From assembly GCA_900113385.1 (NCBI GenBank), contig FOPE01000021.1, positions 1 to 51,041 on the forward strand: a DNA stretch of 51,041 nucleotides, given 5' to 3'. The first letter of the stretch is position 1; every line of letters starts with the position of its first letter. Shown here piece after piece: positions 1-8,842 of this stretch. Made by a program: the position numbers and the translations under genes. The notes under the pieces were generated by a model. That model saw only the letters and a program-made list of their open reading frames with translations. It made no database searches and had not been told where the DNA came from. The stretch comes from Lachnospiraceae bacterium C7 (GTDB lineage Bacteria > Bacillota > Clostridia > Lachnospirales > Lachnospiraceae).

Positions 1-67
1 AGCTCCTTTGATTATGTTTTTCTGGACAATTAACATTCTATCAAAGAAATGTCTCATGAGCTTTTTT

Positions 68-110
68 ATTTAGTTGTCCAACTTCATTTTACAATCGGTG
101 ACAACTAAAT
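68..110. promoter_or_regulatory. Inverted repeat with TTAGTTGT motifs (possible operator)
   Basis: ATTTAGTTGTC at 68-78 is repeated exactly as its reverse complement GACAACTAAAT at 100-110. The left arm continues into a small palindrome, AGTTG-TC-CAACT (72-83). The same TTAGTTGT core occurs again, reversed, at 343-350 just after the promoter, and a variant AGTTGTATTAGT lies at 128-139. Repeated short dyads upstream of ABC half-exporters often bind MarR- or TetR-type repressors; no regulator gene is visible in the window, so the binding protein is inferred. Confidence 0.4.
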
Positions 111-244
111 GAAAAATTACATACGACAGTTGTATTAGTAAGTCATGATATGGAATGCATAAATATGTGCCACAGAAAAATAGAGATGAAGGATGGAAAA
201 AATATAAGTGAAAGTTAATTAAACTTTTCGTTTTATAAAGTAAG

Positions 245-293
245 TACCCTATTTACTGAATGATTCAGAATTCGGTAAATAGGGTATTTTTTT
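245..293 (+). terminator. Rho-independent terminator
   Basis: A 12-bp stem, TACCCTATTTAC (245-256) with GTAAATAGGGTA (275-286), encloses a smaller palindrome CTGAAT-G-ATTCAG and is followed by a run of seven T. It lies upstream of the promoter of the ABC remnant and would end a transcript entering from the left. Confidence 0.8.
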
Positions 294-303
294 ATTATAT
301 TTG

Positions 304-351
304 TTGACAAAACAAGTGAAATGTATATAATAAAAGTTAGATACAACTAAC
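304..351 (+). promoter_or_regulatory. Sigma-A-type promoter with adjacent dyad
   Basis: TTGACA (304-309) and TATAAT (326-331) are both perfect consensus hexamers, separated by 16 nt. Five bases after the -10 box is the dyad GTTAG-ATACAA-CTAAC (336-351), placed where a bound repressor would block transcription. The promoter reads into the ABC transporter remnant at 479, about 140 nt downstream. Confidence 0.7.
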
Positions 352-478
352 TCAAACATAACACAACACATAAAACTTACAACATGACTAAAAAAAGGCA
401 TAAAATAAGACAAACACAAATGAAAACAAGCCATTTACATGGATTTTAGAAAAATGTTTTATAAAAGGAGGCAAAATT

Positions 479-3207
479 GTGAAAAAAGAAAAGAAAAAAT
501 CTGCGCTATTTAGAATTTTAGATTATGCAGGAAATTACAAAATACTGACATATTTAGGTGTGATTTTATCAGCAATAGCAATGGCAATGGGAATGGTTCC
601 ATATGTTTACATATGGAAGATAGTTAATGAGCTGATTAAATGTGCACCTAATTTTGAAGAAGCAAACAATATTGTCAATTATGGATGGATTGCATTTGCT
701 TTTTCAGCAGGACAAATAGTAATTTATTTCATTGGCTTAATGTGTACTCATTTAGCAGCATTTAAAACTGCGTCAAACATAAGAAAAATTGGCATGAAGA
801 GGATTTTAAATGCACAATTAGGATTTTTTGAAGATAATGCATCTGGTTTATTAAAAAATAAACTTAATGCAGCAGCAAGTGATACAGAATCATTATTAGC
901 CCATAGTTTGGCAGACATATCAGGTGCAGTTGTGATGTTTGTTTCATTAATCGTTTTGATTTTTGCATTTGATTGGAGAATGGGATGCGCTTGTTTGTTG
1001 GCGGTTATTATTTCCATTAGTACTCTCTTTTTAATGATGGGCGGAAAGAATGCTATTGTTTTAGCAGAATATAAAAAAGCTCAAGATAATATGAGTAAAT
1101 CAGCAACAGAGTATGTTAGAGGCATTCCTGTTGTTAAGATTTTTCAACAAACTGTATATTCTTTTAGAAATTTTAAAAATGCAATTTTATGTTTTTAGTT
1201 CCAGTGGCAATGTTCATTGCCCCAAAAGAAATAGCATCAGGCAATGCAATAAGTTTTATGACTAACTTTGCTTTTTATGCTATATTTTCAGCAATTACTT
1301 CTACGGCATTGAATAAAATTATGTATACAATGGCATATTCTATGGAAGCAGAATCAGCAATTAACAGAATTGAACAGGTAATGGACGCACCACAAATTGT
1401 GGAAACGAAAAATCCTAAGATGCCTAAAGATAGTAGCATAGAGTTTAGAAATGTTTCATTTAGATATAGCGAAGATGAAAATTATGCAATTAAATCATTA
1501 ACGAAAGAAAAAACAGTAGTAATGATTGCACATAGGTTGTCAACAGTTGTAGTTAATTTGATAGTTATGTCCGGAATTGCAGTTTTATATTATGTAATGG
1601 ATGGATATATGAAAAACATAGAAAATGGTGCACCACTTCAAAAAGCATTGCCTATCATATTGAGTATTTTGCTTTTTGCAGTTTGTTCATTTATCACACA
1701 TTTACAGCAATATATTGCAACATATGGTCTTGTATATGGAGATGTAAAAGATATTAGAATTGGCTTAGCAGAATCCCTAAGAAAACTTCCATTAGCTTTC
1801 TTTGGAAAAAAAGATTTATCAGATCTTACAGAAACTGTTATGAGTGACGTTAATAGAATGGAGCATGTGTGGTCCCATGTTTTGCCATATTTGTACGGCG
1901 CATATATTTCAACATTTATTATAGGAATTGGTATGATGATATGTGATTGGAGAATGGCTATTGCATGTTTATGGGGCGTTCCAGTGGCTTTTGGAATGAT
2001 TTTTTTAACAAAGAAATTTACAAAGGCAACAGTCGCGAAAACAAAAAAAGTAGAAATTAAAGTTTCAGATGGTATGCAAGAAATAATAGAAAATGTCAGA
2101 GAAATCCATTCAATTAATGGCAAAGAAAAATTTTATAATAAGATATGTGCAGACATAGACGATTATGAAAAAAAATTAAGAGCAGGTGAATTTAGCATTG
2201 GAATATTTGTCAATATAGCAAGTGTTGTTATGAGATTAGGTGTTGCAACTACAATACTTCTTGGGGCAAACTTAATTGTTAAAGGACAAATTGATTTTAT
2301 GATTTTCTTTGGATTTATTTTAGCAATTACTCGTATTTATACACCATTTGATCAATGTTTAGCTTTGTTATCTGAATTATTTTTATCAGAGGTTTCAGCA
2401 GAAAGATTAAGAAATATTTATGATGAAGTTCAAGCTAGTGGAGAAAATAAATTTGAACCACAGGGACATGATATTAAATTTGAAAATGTTTCTTTCTCAT
2501 ACGATGATGATGTGGTGCTTGATCATATCAGCTTTACAGCTAAAGAAGGTGAAGTGACGGCATTAGTTGGACCTTCTGGTTCAGGAAAAAGTACATGCGC
2601 GCGATTAGCAGCAAGATTGTGGGATGTTTCAGGAGGAATTATTGAAGTTGGTGGTGTAGACATTCTAAAAGTAGAACCAGAAACATTACACAGAGATTAT
2701 TCAATGGTATTTCAAAATGTTTTGCTTTTTGATGACACAATAATGGAAAACATTCGAATTGGAAAACATGGCGCATCAGATGAAGAAGTTATGCAAGCCG
2801 CAAGATTAGCCAATTGCGATGAATTTGTAAAAAATATGAAGGATGGTTATAACACTATCATTGGGGAAAATGGAGAAAAACTATCTGGAGGAGAAAGACA
2901 AAGAATTTCGATTGCTAGGGCTATTTTAAAAGATGCACCAATTGTATTTTTAGATGAAGCAACTGCCTCTCTTGATGTTGAAAATGAATCTAAAGTACAA
3001 GAAGCTCTTTCAAGATTGCTAAAAGGTAAAACAGTTCTTGTAATTGCACATCGAATGAGAACTGTAGAAGCAGCGGATAAAATAATTGTTTTAAAAAATG
3101 GCAAAATTGTGGAAGAAGGTAAGCCATCTGAACTTATGAAGGATGAACATGGTGAATTTAATAAAATGTTAAATCTTCAAAGGAATCAAGCTCAATGGAG
3201 CGTGTAG
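479..3207 (+). pseudogene. Two tandem ABC half-exporter genes collapsed into a decayed fusion
   Basis: The first frame (479-1198, GTG start after AAAGGAGG) is the N-terminal part of an ABC exporter membrane domain and stops shortly after a VVKIFQQ motif. Reading resumes in another frame at about 1189 with the end of that membrane domain (LVPVAMFIAPKE) and the first strands of its nucleotide-binding domain. It then jumps at about 1500 from there directly to TVVMIAHRLSTV, so Walker A, Q-loop, signature and Walker B are absent. At about 1550 it jumps again into the middle of the first helix of a second half-transporter. The second half is otherwise complete: membrane domain, then GPSGSGKST, LSGGERQ and DEATASLD motifs up to 3207. 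Family knowledge says such pairs work as heterodimeric exporters. At least three deletions, one frame-shifting, make a working transporter unlikely. The frame starting at 1189 has no ribosome binding site. Mis-assembly is the alternative. Confidence 0.8.
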
Positions 3208-3328
3208 GAAAATAACAGCTTTGAAACAAGCCTAGGCAGCAGAACTTCCAGAAGGATATAAAAACACAAAAAAGTGTGGTATTGACTAATAAATTATGTT
3301 GGTGTTACCATGTATTTGGGTATTAAAA

Positions 3329-3360
3329 AAATCGTAAATCTTAGGGTTTACGATTTTTTT
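3329..3360 (+). terminator. Rho-independent terminator
   Basis: AAATCGTAAA (3329-3338) pairs with TTTACGATTT (3347-3356) over an 8-nt loop and runs into T residues. It ends transcription from the ABC remnant before the response regulator gene. Confidence 0.85.
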
Positions 3361-3441
3361 TACTCATCTCGAGGAAGATTCGAGAGAAATTTAAATATAA
3401 TTTCATGATTACACAACATAAAGGAATTGAGAGAATAGAAA

Positions 3442-4146
3442 ATGAGAGTAGCAATTGTAGATGACAGTTTATCAGAACTAAATGATTTATCAAAATATCT
3501 AAGGACTTTTTCCCAGGAAACAAAAGAAAGTATGACTGTAGATAAGTATGAGGATGGTAATGTATTTTTAAAAAATTATAGTAATCAATATGACTTGGTT
3601 TTGTTAGACATTGATATGCCAAAAATTAGTGGAATTGATGTAGCAAGGAAGCTAAGAGAGATGAATGAAGATGTGGTATTAATGTTTGTAACAGCTATGA
3701 CACAATATGCTTTAGCAGGATTTGAAGTTGATGCAATCGATTATGTTATTAAGCCAGTTTCATATCCAGATTTTGCATTGAAACTCAAAAAGGCAAAACG
3801 TTATATAGAAATGAACAGAAATGATACACCACTTTTGTTGCAGACCAAAGAAGGTATAATAAACATAAGTGTAAAGGATGTTTTATATGTTGAGTCAGCG
3901 TTACATTATTGCATTTATCATACATCAGATAAAGAATACAAGGTACGTGAAAATATTTCTAGTGCAGAACAAAAATTAGCACCTTATCATTTCGCAAGAT
4001 GTAATGCAGGTTACTTAGTCGCTCTAAAACACGTAGAATCAATAGTAAAGGATGAAGTTTATGTAGGTGATTATGTATTAAAGATTAGCCGAGGAAAAAA
4101 GACAAAATTTATTGAACAATTTACTAGAGTTTTAGGGGGATTATAA
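3442..4146 (+). CDS. LytTR-family response regulator (AgrA/LytR type)
   Basis: This 234-residue protein has a receiver domain (about 1-120) followed by a LytTR DNA-binding domain (about 130-234). The receiver shows the acidic pair near the N terminus (IVDD), the phospho-acceptor D56 in LLDIDMP and the lysine in YVIKPV. LytTR proteins bind direct repeats upstream of genes for quorum sensing, bacteriocins or surface functions. The start is preceded by AAAGGAATTGAG. Its stop codon overlaps the ATG of the kinase gene by one base (TAATG), so the two are translationally coupled and form a two-component system. Targets cannot be read from the sequence; the GH3 gene immediately downstream is a candidate by position only. 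Confidence 0.9.
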   Translation: MRVAIVDDSLSELNDLSKYLRTFSQETKESMTVDKYEDGNVFLKNYSNQYDLVLLDIDMPKISGIDVARKLREMNEDVVLMFVTAMTQYALAGFEVDAIDYVIKPVSYPDFALKLKKAKRYIEMNRNDTPLLLQTKEGIINISVKDVLYVESALHYCIYHTSDKEYKVRENISSAEQKLAPYHFARCNAGYLVALKHVESIVKDEVYVGDYVLKISRGKKTKFIEQFTRVLGGL

Positions 4147-5477
4147 TGTACGGTATTACAGCATTTGAAATTTTTGAAGAATTTAGGTTTATAGTGGAAA
4201 TGTTAGTAGCGGAATTGTTGTTTTTAATTCCGTTTGCTCCAATGAAAAAAAGATTTGTAGAGAAAGTAGTGTTTTTATTTGCAACATATTTACTTATTGC
4301 ATTAGGTTATTTTGGATGGATAAGGCTATATACTACTATAGGAAAACATGTTGTGATTATCGGAATGTGGTATATAGTTCTTACAATAAGTACTTACTTT
4401 TTTTGTAAAATATTATTTGATATACAAGTTGTAGATTGCCTATATGTGATTGTATCAGCATTTTGTAGTCAACACATAGTATATGTTTTGATTCATGAGT
4501 GGGTAGAATCATATATGGATGATTATTTTAAAACACGACTATTATTATATATTGGAATGAGTATTGTAGGATGTTCATTTATATATTGGATAATTTATAT
4601 GCTTTTTGCAAGAAAACTTAAATGTTGTGATGGAAAATTGTATGTAGACAACTTTTTTATGAGAACATTTTATGTGATGATATTAATAATTACAGTAACG
4701 TCAACATTTTCTGCTCAACATTTATTTAGAATAGGTGAGGAAGTAAGAGGATTTGGAGTCTTATGGGGAATAATGACTTGTGTTTTTGTACTTGGAATTC
4801 AATATGCAAATTTTAAATCTACAGTTGCTATGAAAGAGCAGGCTATTATTTCTAGAATGCTTAAGGATTCTGCAAGACATTATGAGATTTCAAGAGAGTT
4901 AATTGATTTAGTTAACAGAAATGCACATGATATGAAACATAAACTTAAAGCTCTTAGAAAATCTACAGAAGAAGAAAGAGATAAATTTATAGAAAATCAA
5001 ATGTCGAATATAGAGAATTATCAAAAACTTGTTTTTTGTGATAACGAAGTCCTAAATACAATCTTAGCTGAGAAAAGTTTGTATTGCACATCAAAATCTA
5101 TTGTTTTTTCTTGCTCGGTAAAACAGGTAGATTTAGACTTTATCGAAGTCACCGATTTGTACGCATTATTAGGCAATGCTATTGATAATGCTATAGAAAG
5201 TGTAGCAAAATTTAAAGAAGAAAATAAAAGAGTAATTGACTTAACTGTTTTTTCAAAAAGCGCTTTTACTATAGTTCAAATAGAAAATTATAGTGAAGAG
5301 ACAAAAACTGTAAAAAACCGCTTGCCAGCTACAACTAAAGGTGGAGTAGGACATGGTTTTGGACTGAAAAGTATAAGATATATAGCAAAAAAATATGGGG
5401 GAAACATGTACTGGACTAATAAAAATGGGATTTTTTCTCTTCAAGTTACATTTCCGATACCAATTATGCCAAAATAA
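4146..5477 (+). CDS. Membrane sensor histidine kinase, GHKL type (AgrC-like)
   Basis: The 443-residue protein has about six hydrophobic segments in residues 1-225, followed by a cytoplasmic dimerisation and ATPase region. The phospho-acceptor region reads NAHDMKHKL, with H261 the likely site. The ATP-binding GHKL domain contains an N-box (NAIDNAIES) and a G-box (GHGFGLKSI). This layout matches the peptide-sensing AgrC/ComD/VirS group. Unlike agr loci, no AgrB-type processing protease and no small pro-peptide reading frame is visible next to it, so the signal is unknown. It overlaps the response regulator gene by one base, and its partner is clear. Confidence 0.88.
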   Translation: MYGITAFEIFEEFRFIVEMLVAELLFLIPFAPMKKRFVEKVVFLFATYLLIALGYFGWIRLYTTIGKHVVIIGMWYIVLTISTYFFCKILFDIQVVDCLYVIVSAFCSQHIVYVLIHEWVESYMDDYFKTRLLLYIGMSIVGCSFIYWIIYMLFARKLKCCDGKLYVDNFFMRTFYVMILIITVTSTFSAQHLFRIGEEVRGFGVLWGIMTCVFVLGIQYANFKSTVAMKEQAIISRMLKDSARHYEISRELIDLVNRNAHDMKHKLKALRKSTEEERDKFIENQMSNIENYQKLVFCDNEVLNTILAEKSLYCTSKSIVFSCSVKQVDLDFIEVTDLYALLGNAIDNAIESVAKFKEENKRVIDLTVFSKSAFTIVQIENYSEETKTVKNRLPATTKGGVGHGFGLKSIRYIAKKYGGNMYWTNKNGIFSLQVTFPIPIMPK

Positions 5478-5500
5478 AAACCAGTAGTGCCAAAGCTATT

Positions 5501-5534
5501 TAAGTTAATATCCATTTTTTGTATCATTAACTTA
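5501..5534. promoter_or_regulatory. Inverted repeat between kinase and GH3 genes
   Basis: TAAGTTAAT (5501-5509) is matched exactly by ATTAACTTA (5526-5534) with a 16-nt T-rich loop. It lies in the 79-nt gap before the GH3 gene and 23 nt upstream of its start codon. The stem has no G/C clamp and no trailing T run, so it is a poor terminator. An operator or weak mRNA hairpin is more plausible. Confidence 0.35.
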
Positions 5535-5556
5535 TATTAATGAAGGAGGGACAAAA

Positions 5557-8500
5557 ATGGATAAAAAGCATGCATTAAGATGCACAATGGCAAGTGTAGT
5601 AGCAGTAGCAATGGTGGTATGCGTTATTATTGCAAACGTTTATACTACCAAGTATGCTAGTTTGATTTCTGTATTTCTAGGTGCAGATACTCAAAAAATA
5701 GTCAACAATGAAGGTAAGGATAAGGACAAATTTGCTTCCGATTTCAAAGATAAGAATCAAATGAAAAAACACCTTCAAAAAGTAGGCGCAGATATTGAGA
5801 GTGAAGGTGCTGTTTTATTAGAAAATAATGGTGGACTACCATTATCTAAAAAAAGTTCTATAACATTATTAGGACAGGATTCAGTAGATTTAGTCTATGG
5901 CGGAGGTGGATCTGGTTCAGTTGACGTCAAAAAAGCAGTTAGCTTATATAAAGCTCTAGATAAAAAAGGTTTTAAAACAAATGATACAGTGAAAAAGTTT
6001 TATGAATCTGGAGCTGGTTCTAAATATAGAAAGACAGTAGTAGATCAGTACGGAAAAGGTGAATTTTCAGTTAATGAAGTTCCACAATCAGAGTATACAG
6101 ACGATGTTAAAGACAGTTTTAAGGATTATGATGATGCAGCAATAGTTGTAATAGGTAGAAGCGGAGGTGAAAGTGCAGATTTGACAAGGGACACACTTTC
6201 TACAGGAGCTAAATATTTACAATTAGATAAAAATGAATTAGATCTTATTAAAATGGCCAAAGATAACTTCAAAAAGGTAGTTGTATTATTAAACACACAA
6301 AATCCTGTTGAACTTGGTGAATTAAAAGATTTAAACGTTGATGCTGTTGCATGGGTTGGAGCATTAGGTGAAACTGGAGCAAATGGACTAGTTGATTTAT
6401 TAGATGGTACAAAATCATTTAGTGGTAGATTAGTTGACACATATGCATATGATAGTCAATCAGCTCCTGCAATGGAAAATTTTGGCTCATACAAACTTAC
6501 AAATTCTAAAGCCATGTTTGGAAATAACTATATGGTATATGGCGAAGGTATTTATGTAGGATACAAATATTATGAAACTAGATATGAAGACGTTGTAATG
6601 GGTAAGGAAAGTAAGGATAATTACGATTATTCTCAGACAGTTCAGTATCCTTTTGGATATGGTCTTTCATATACTGATTTCAAATATACTTCATATGAAG
6701 TAGACGAAAAAAGAAAAAATATTAAAGTAAACGTTGAAGTTGAAAATACAGGAAAAGTAGCAGGTAAAGAAGTAGTTCAGATTTACATGCAATCACCTTA
6801 TACAGATTATGATAAAGAAAATCAAATCGAAAAATCTTCAGTTGAGTTAGTTGGTTATACAAAAACTAAAACTCTTAAACCAGGTGAAAAGCAAAAAGTG
6901 GAAATCAAGATTCCAAAGTCTGTAATGAAGACTTATGATGCATATAAAACAGGATCTTATGTATTAGATGCAGGAGATTATTATTTTGCAACTGGAAAAA
7001 ATGCACATGATGCTTTAAACAATATTCTTGCCCAAAAAGGATATAGTAGTGCAAACGGCATGGATCAAGAAGGTGATTCAAATTTAGCACATAAAATAGA
7101 AATTTCACATATGAATACTGAAGAGTATTCAAAATCTGAAAAAACAGGTCAAAAGATTACAAACCAGTTTACAGATGGTGATATCAAAAAATATGATAAC
7201 AATTACAAATATTTATCACGTTCTGATTGGGAAGGAACATGGCCAAAAACATATAACGATGGTAAATGGGATGCACCTTCAAAATTAGTAAAAGGTGAAG
7301 CTATAAAGACGGTTAAAGATACTGTAAAGAAAAAACCAGTACTTAATAAAGTAGACAGTAAAAAAGGCAAATTAACTGTAGCAATGATGCAAGATGTGGA
7401 TTATGATGATCCACTTTGGGATACACTTATTGACCAAATGTCTTTAGAAGAAATTGATAAGTTAGTACGTGTTGGTGGATATAGTACAGTAGGTGCAGAT
7501 TCTATTCAACTTCCAGCAACTACAGATAAAGATGGTACAGCAGGTATTTCAAGTACACTTGTAGGTGGTGAAAATGGAACAGCTTTTCCACCTGAAATAG
7601 TAATTGCTTCTACATTCAATGATGAATTAGCTAAGGAATTTGGTAAATGCATTGGTGAAGATAGCATAGATTTGAAGGTATCAGGTTGGTATGCTCCAGC
7701 AATGAATATTCATAGAACACCATATTCAGGAAGAAACTTTGAATATTATTCAGAAGATGGATATCTCTCAGGAAAGATGGGAGAAAAAACTGTAGAAGGT
7801 GCTCAATCAAAAGGAGCAATGGTTACAATTAAACATTTTGCATTAAATGACCAAGAAACAAACCGAATGGGTGTAAATATTTTCGCAAATGAGCAGTCAA
7901 TTAGAGAATTATATCTAAAAGCTTTTGAGCCAGCAGTAGAACAAGCAAATGCTCATGGTGTTATGGCTAGTATGAATCGTATAGGCAATACATGGTCAGG
8001 TGGACACAAAGGCCTTATGACTAATGTTTTAAGAAAAGAGTGGGAATTTAAAGGATTTGTAGTTACAGATCAGGCATCTTACGCATCATTTGCTTATGAA
8101 GACCTAAGAGAAGGCATGGCAGCAGGAACTAACTTATGGTTGAATTCTGATGCAGAATTATGGAAATTAGAAGATTCAGATATGAATAATACGATTATTA
8201 CTAATATGAAGAATTCAGCTAAAAATATTGTATACGCAATTTCAAGAAGTAATTCAATGAATGGATTATCTGAAAAAGCAAAAATTGTTCAGATAACACC
8301 TTGGTGGCAATATGCTTTATATGCAGGATACGTAGTAATCTTATTATTAGCATTTATGCCATTAGCCGTTATGATTTTCTCATATAAGAAAGTTGAGAAA
8401 ATTAAATTGACTATTGCAGCATATGCAGTAGAAATTATATACAGTATTATTATTGCAATTAGTGGTGTAGTTATGATGATTGCAACACAAAATGATGACG

Positions 8501-8616
8501 ACTTAAGCGCAGAATTTGTTCCATTAGGACAGAAGTTTACAGTTTCAGGTATAGTACTAGCATTAGCCGTTATAGTAGCTATTTACTTTGCAAAGAAATG
8601 GTCAAAAGAGAAATAA
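5557..8616 (+). CDS. Membrane-anchored GH3 glycoside hydrolase with reversed domain order
   Basis: The protein has 1019 residues. An N-terminal membrane segment (about 12-32) is followed by the GH3 alpha/beta sandwich domain (about 70-380, ESEGAVLLENNGGLPL), a fibronectin-III-like domain (about 385-475, with EVVQIYM) and only then the catalytic TIM barrel (about 625-900). The barrel shows NIHRTPYSGRNFEYYSED, TIKHFALNDQETNR (K759, H760) and the nucleophile aspartate D838 in GFVVTDQ. Most GH3 enzymes have the barrel first; the reversed order is known from Butyrivibrio and Ruminococcus beta-glucosidases. Three further hydrophobic segments close the protein (about 917-1015), with positive charges on the predicted cytoplasmic side. 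The enzyme should therefore face outward, tethered at both ends. It probably removes beta-linked glucose or xylose from oligosaccharides; the exact substrate cannot be read. GGAGG precedes the ATG. Confidence 0.88.
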   Translation: MDKKHALRCTMASVVAVAMVVCVIIANVYTTKYASLISVFLGADTQKIVNNEGKDKDKFASDFKDKNQMKKHLQKVGADIESEGAVLLENNGGLPLSKKSSITLLGQDSVDLVYGGGGSGSVDVKKAVSLYKALDKKGFKTNDTVKKFYESGAGSKYRKTVVDQYGKGEFSVNEVPQSEYTDDVKDSFKDYDDAAIVVIGRSGGESADLTRDTLSTGAKYLQLDKNELDLIKMAKDNFKKVVVLLNTQNPVELGELKDLNVDAVAWVGALGETGANGLVDLLDGTKSFSGRLVDTYAYDSQSAPAMENFGSYKLTNSKAMFGNNYMVYGEGIYVGYKYYETRYEDVVMGKESKDNYDYSQTVQYPFGYGLSYTDFKYTSYEVDEKRKNIKVNVEVENTGKVAGKEVVQIYMQSPYTDYDKENQIEKSSVELVGYTKTKTLKPGEKQKVEIKIPKSVMKTYDAYKTGSYVLDAGDYYFATGKNAHDALNNILAQKGYSSANGMDQEGDSNLAHKIEISHMNTEEYSKSEKTGQKITNQFTDGDIKKYDNNYKYLSRSDWEGTWPKTYNDGKWDAPSKLVKGEAIKTVKDTVKKKPVLNKVDSKKGKLTVAMMQDVDYDDPLWDTLIDQMSLEEIDKLVRVGGYSTVGADSIQLPATTDKDGTAGISSTLVGGENGTAFPPEIVIASTFNDELAKEFGKCIGEDSIDLKVSGWYAPAMNIHRTPYSGRNFEYYSEDGYLSGKMGEKTVEGAQSKGAMVTIKHFALNDQETNRMGVNIFANEQSIRELYLKAFEPAVEQANAHGVMASMNRIGNTWSGGHKGLMTNVLRKEWEFKGFVVTDQASYASFAYEDLREGMAAGTNLWLNSDAELWKLEDSDMNNTIITNMKNSAKNIVYAISRSNSMNGLSEKAKIVQITPWWQYALYAGYVVILLLAFMPLAVMIFSYKKVEKIKLTIAAYAVEIIYSIIIAISGVVMMIATQNDDDLSAEFVPLGQKFTVSGIVLALAVIVAIYFAKKWSKEK

Positions 8617-8842
8617 TTATTTAAGGTATTTTTAACGAAAATTTAATACTTTTTTATTGCTATTTAACGATTAAAAGAATAACCACTATATTATTTCGTC
8701 ACATTGACAAAGAAAATTAACAATATTTGGTTATTTGCCTATGGAAATTAAATTGGAAAATGAGTAATATAAAAGTATAGAAAAACACAAGAAATTGTGT
8801 AAAAAATAACATGAATGTTAGACTTAGGGAGGAATTAAGGAA

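Larger units (their letters stand above)
1..478. other. Gene-free 5' region with repeats, terminator and promoter
   Basis: No convincing coding sequence is present; the only open frame (minus strand, about 60 codons) has no ribosome binding site and overlaps a terminator and promoter. The region holds an 11-bp perfect inverted repeat (68-78 with 100-110), several TTAGTTGT-like motifs, a Rho-independent terminator (245-293) and a promoter (304-331) for the ABC remnant. The terminator suggests that a gene lying left of the window ends near here or that a small transcript crosses the region. Confidence 0.6.

Noticed and set aside
3208-3300. Possible fragment of another gene after the ABC remnant (reads AAELPEGYKNTKKCGID in one frame)
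   Set aside because: It is only 17 codons bounded by stops, with no start signal and no family match that I can defend.
8617-8842. Promoter and terminator between the GH3 and sugar ATPase genes
   Set aside because: TTGACA at 8704 has no matching -10 box at the right distance, and the GTATT/AATAC pairing near 8624 is too short for a reliable terminator; a promoter must exist, but I cannot place it.
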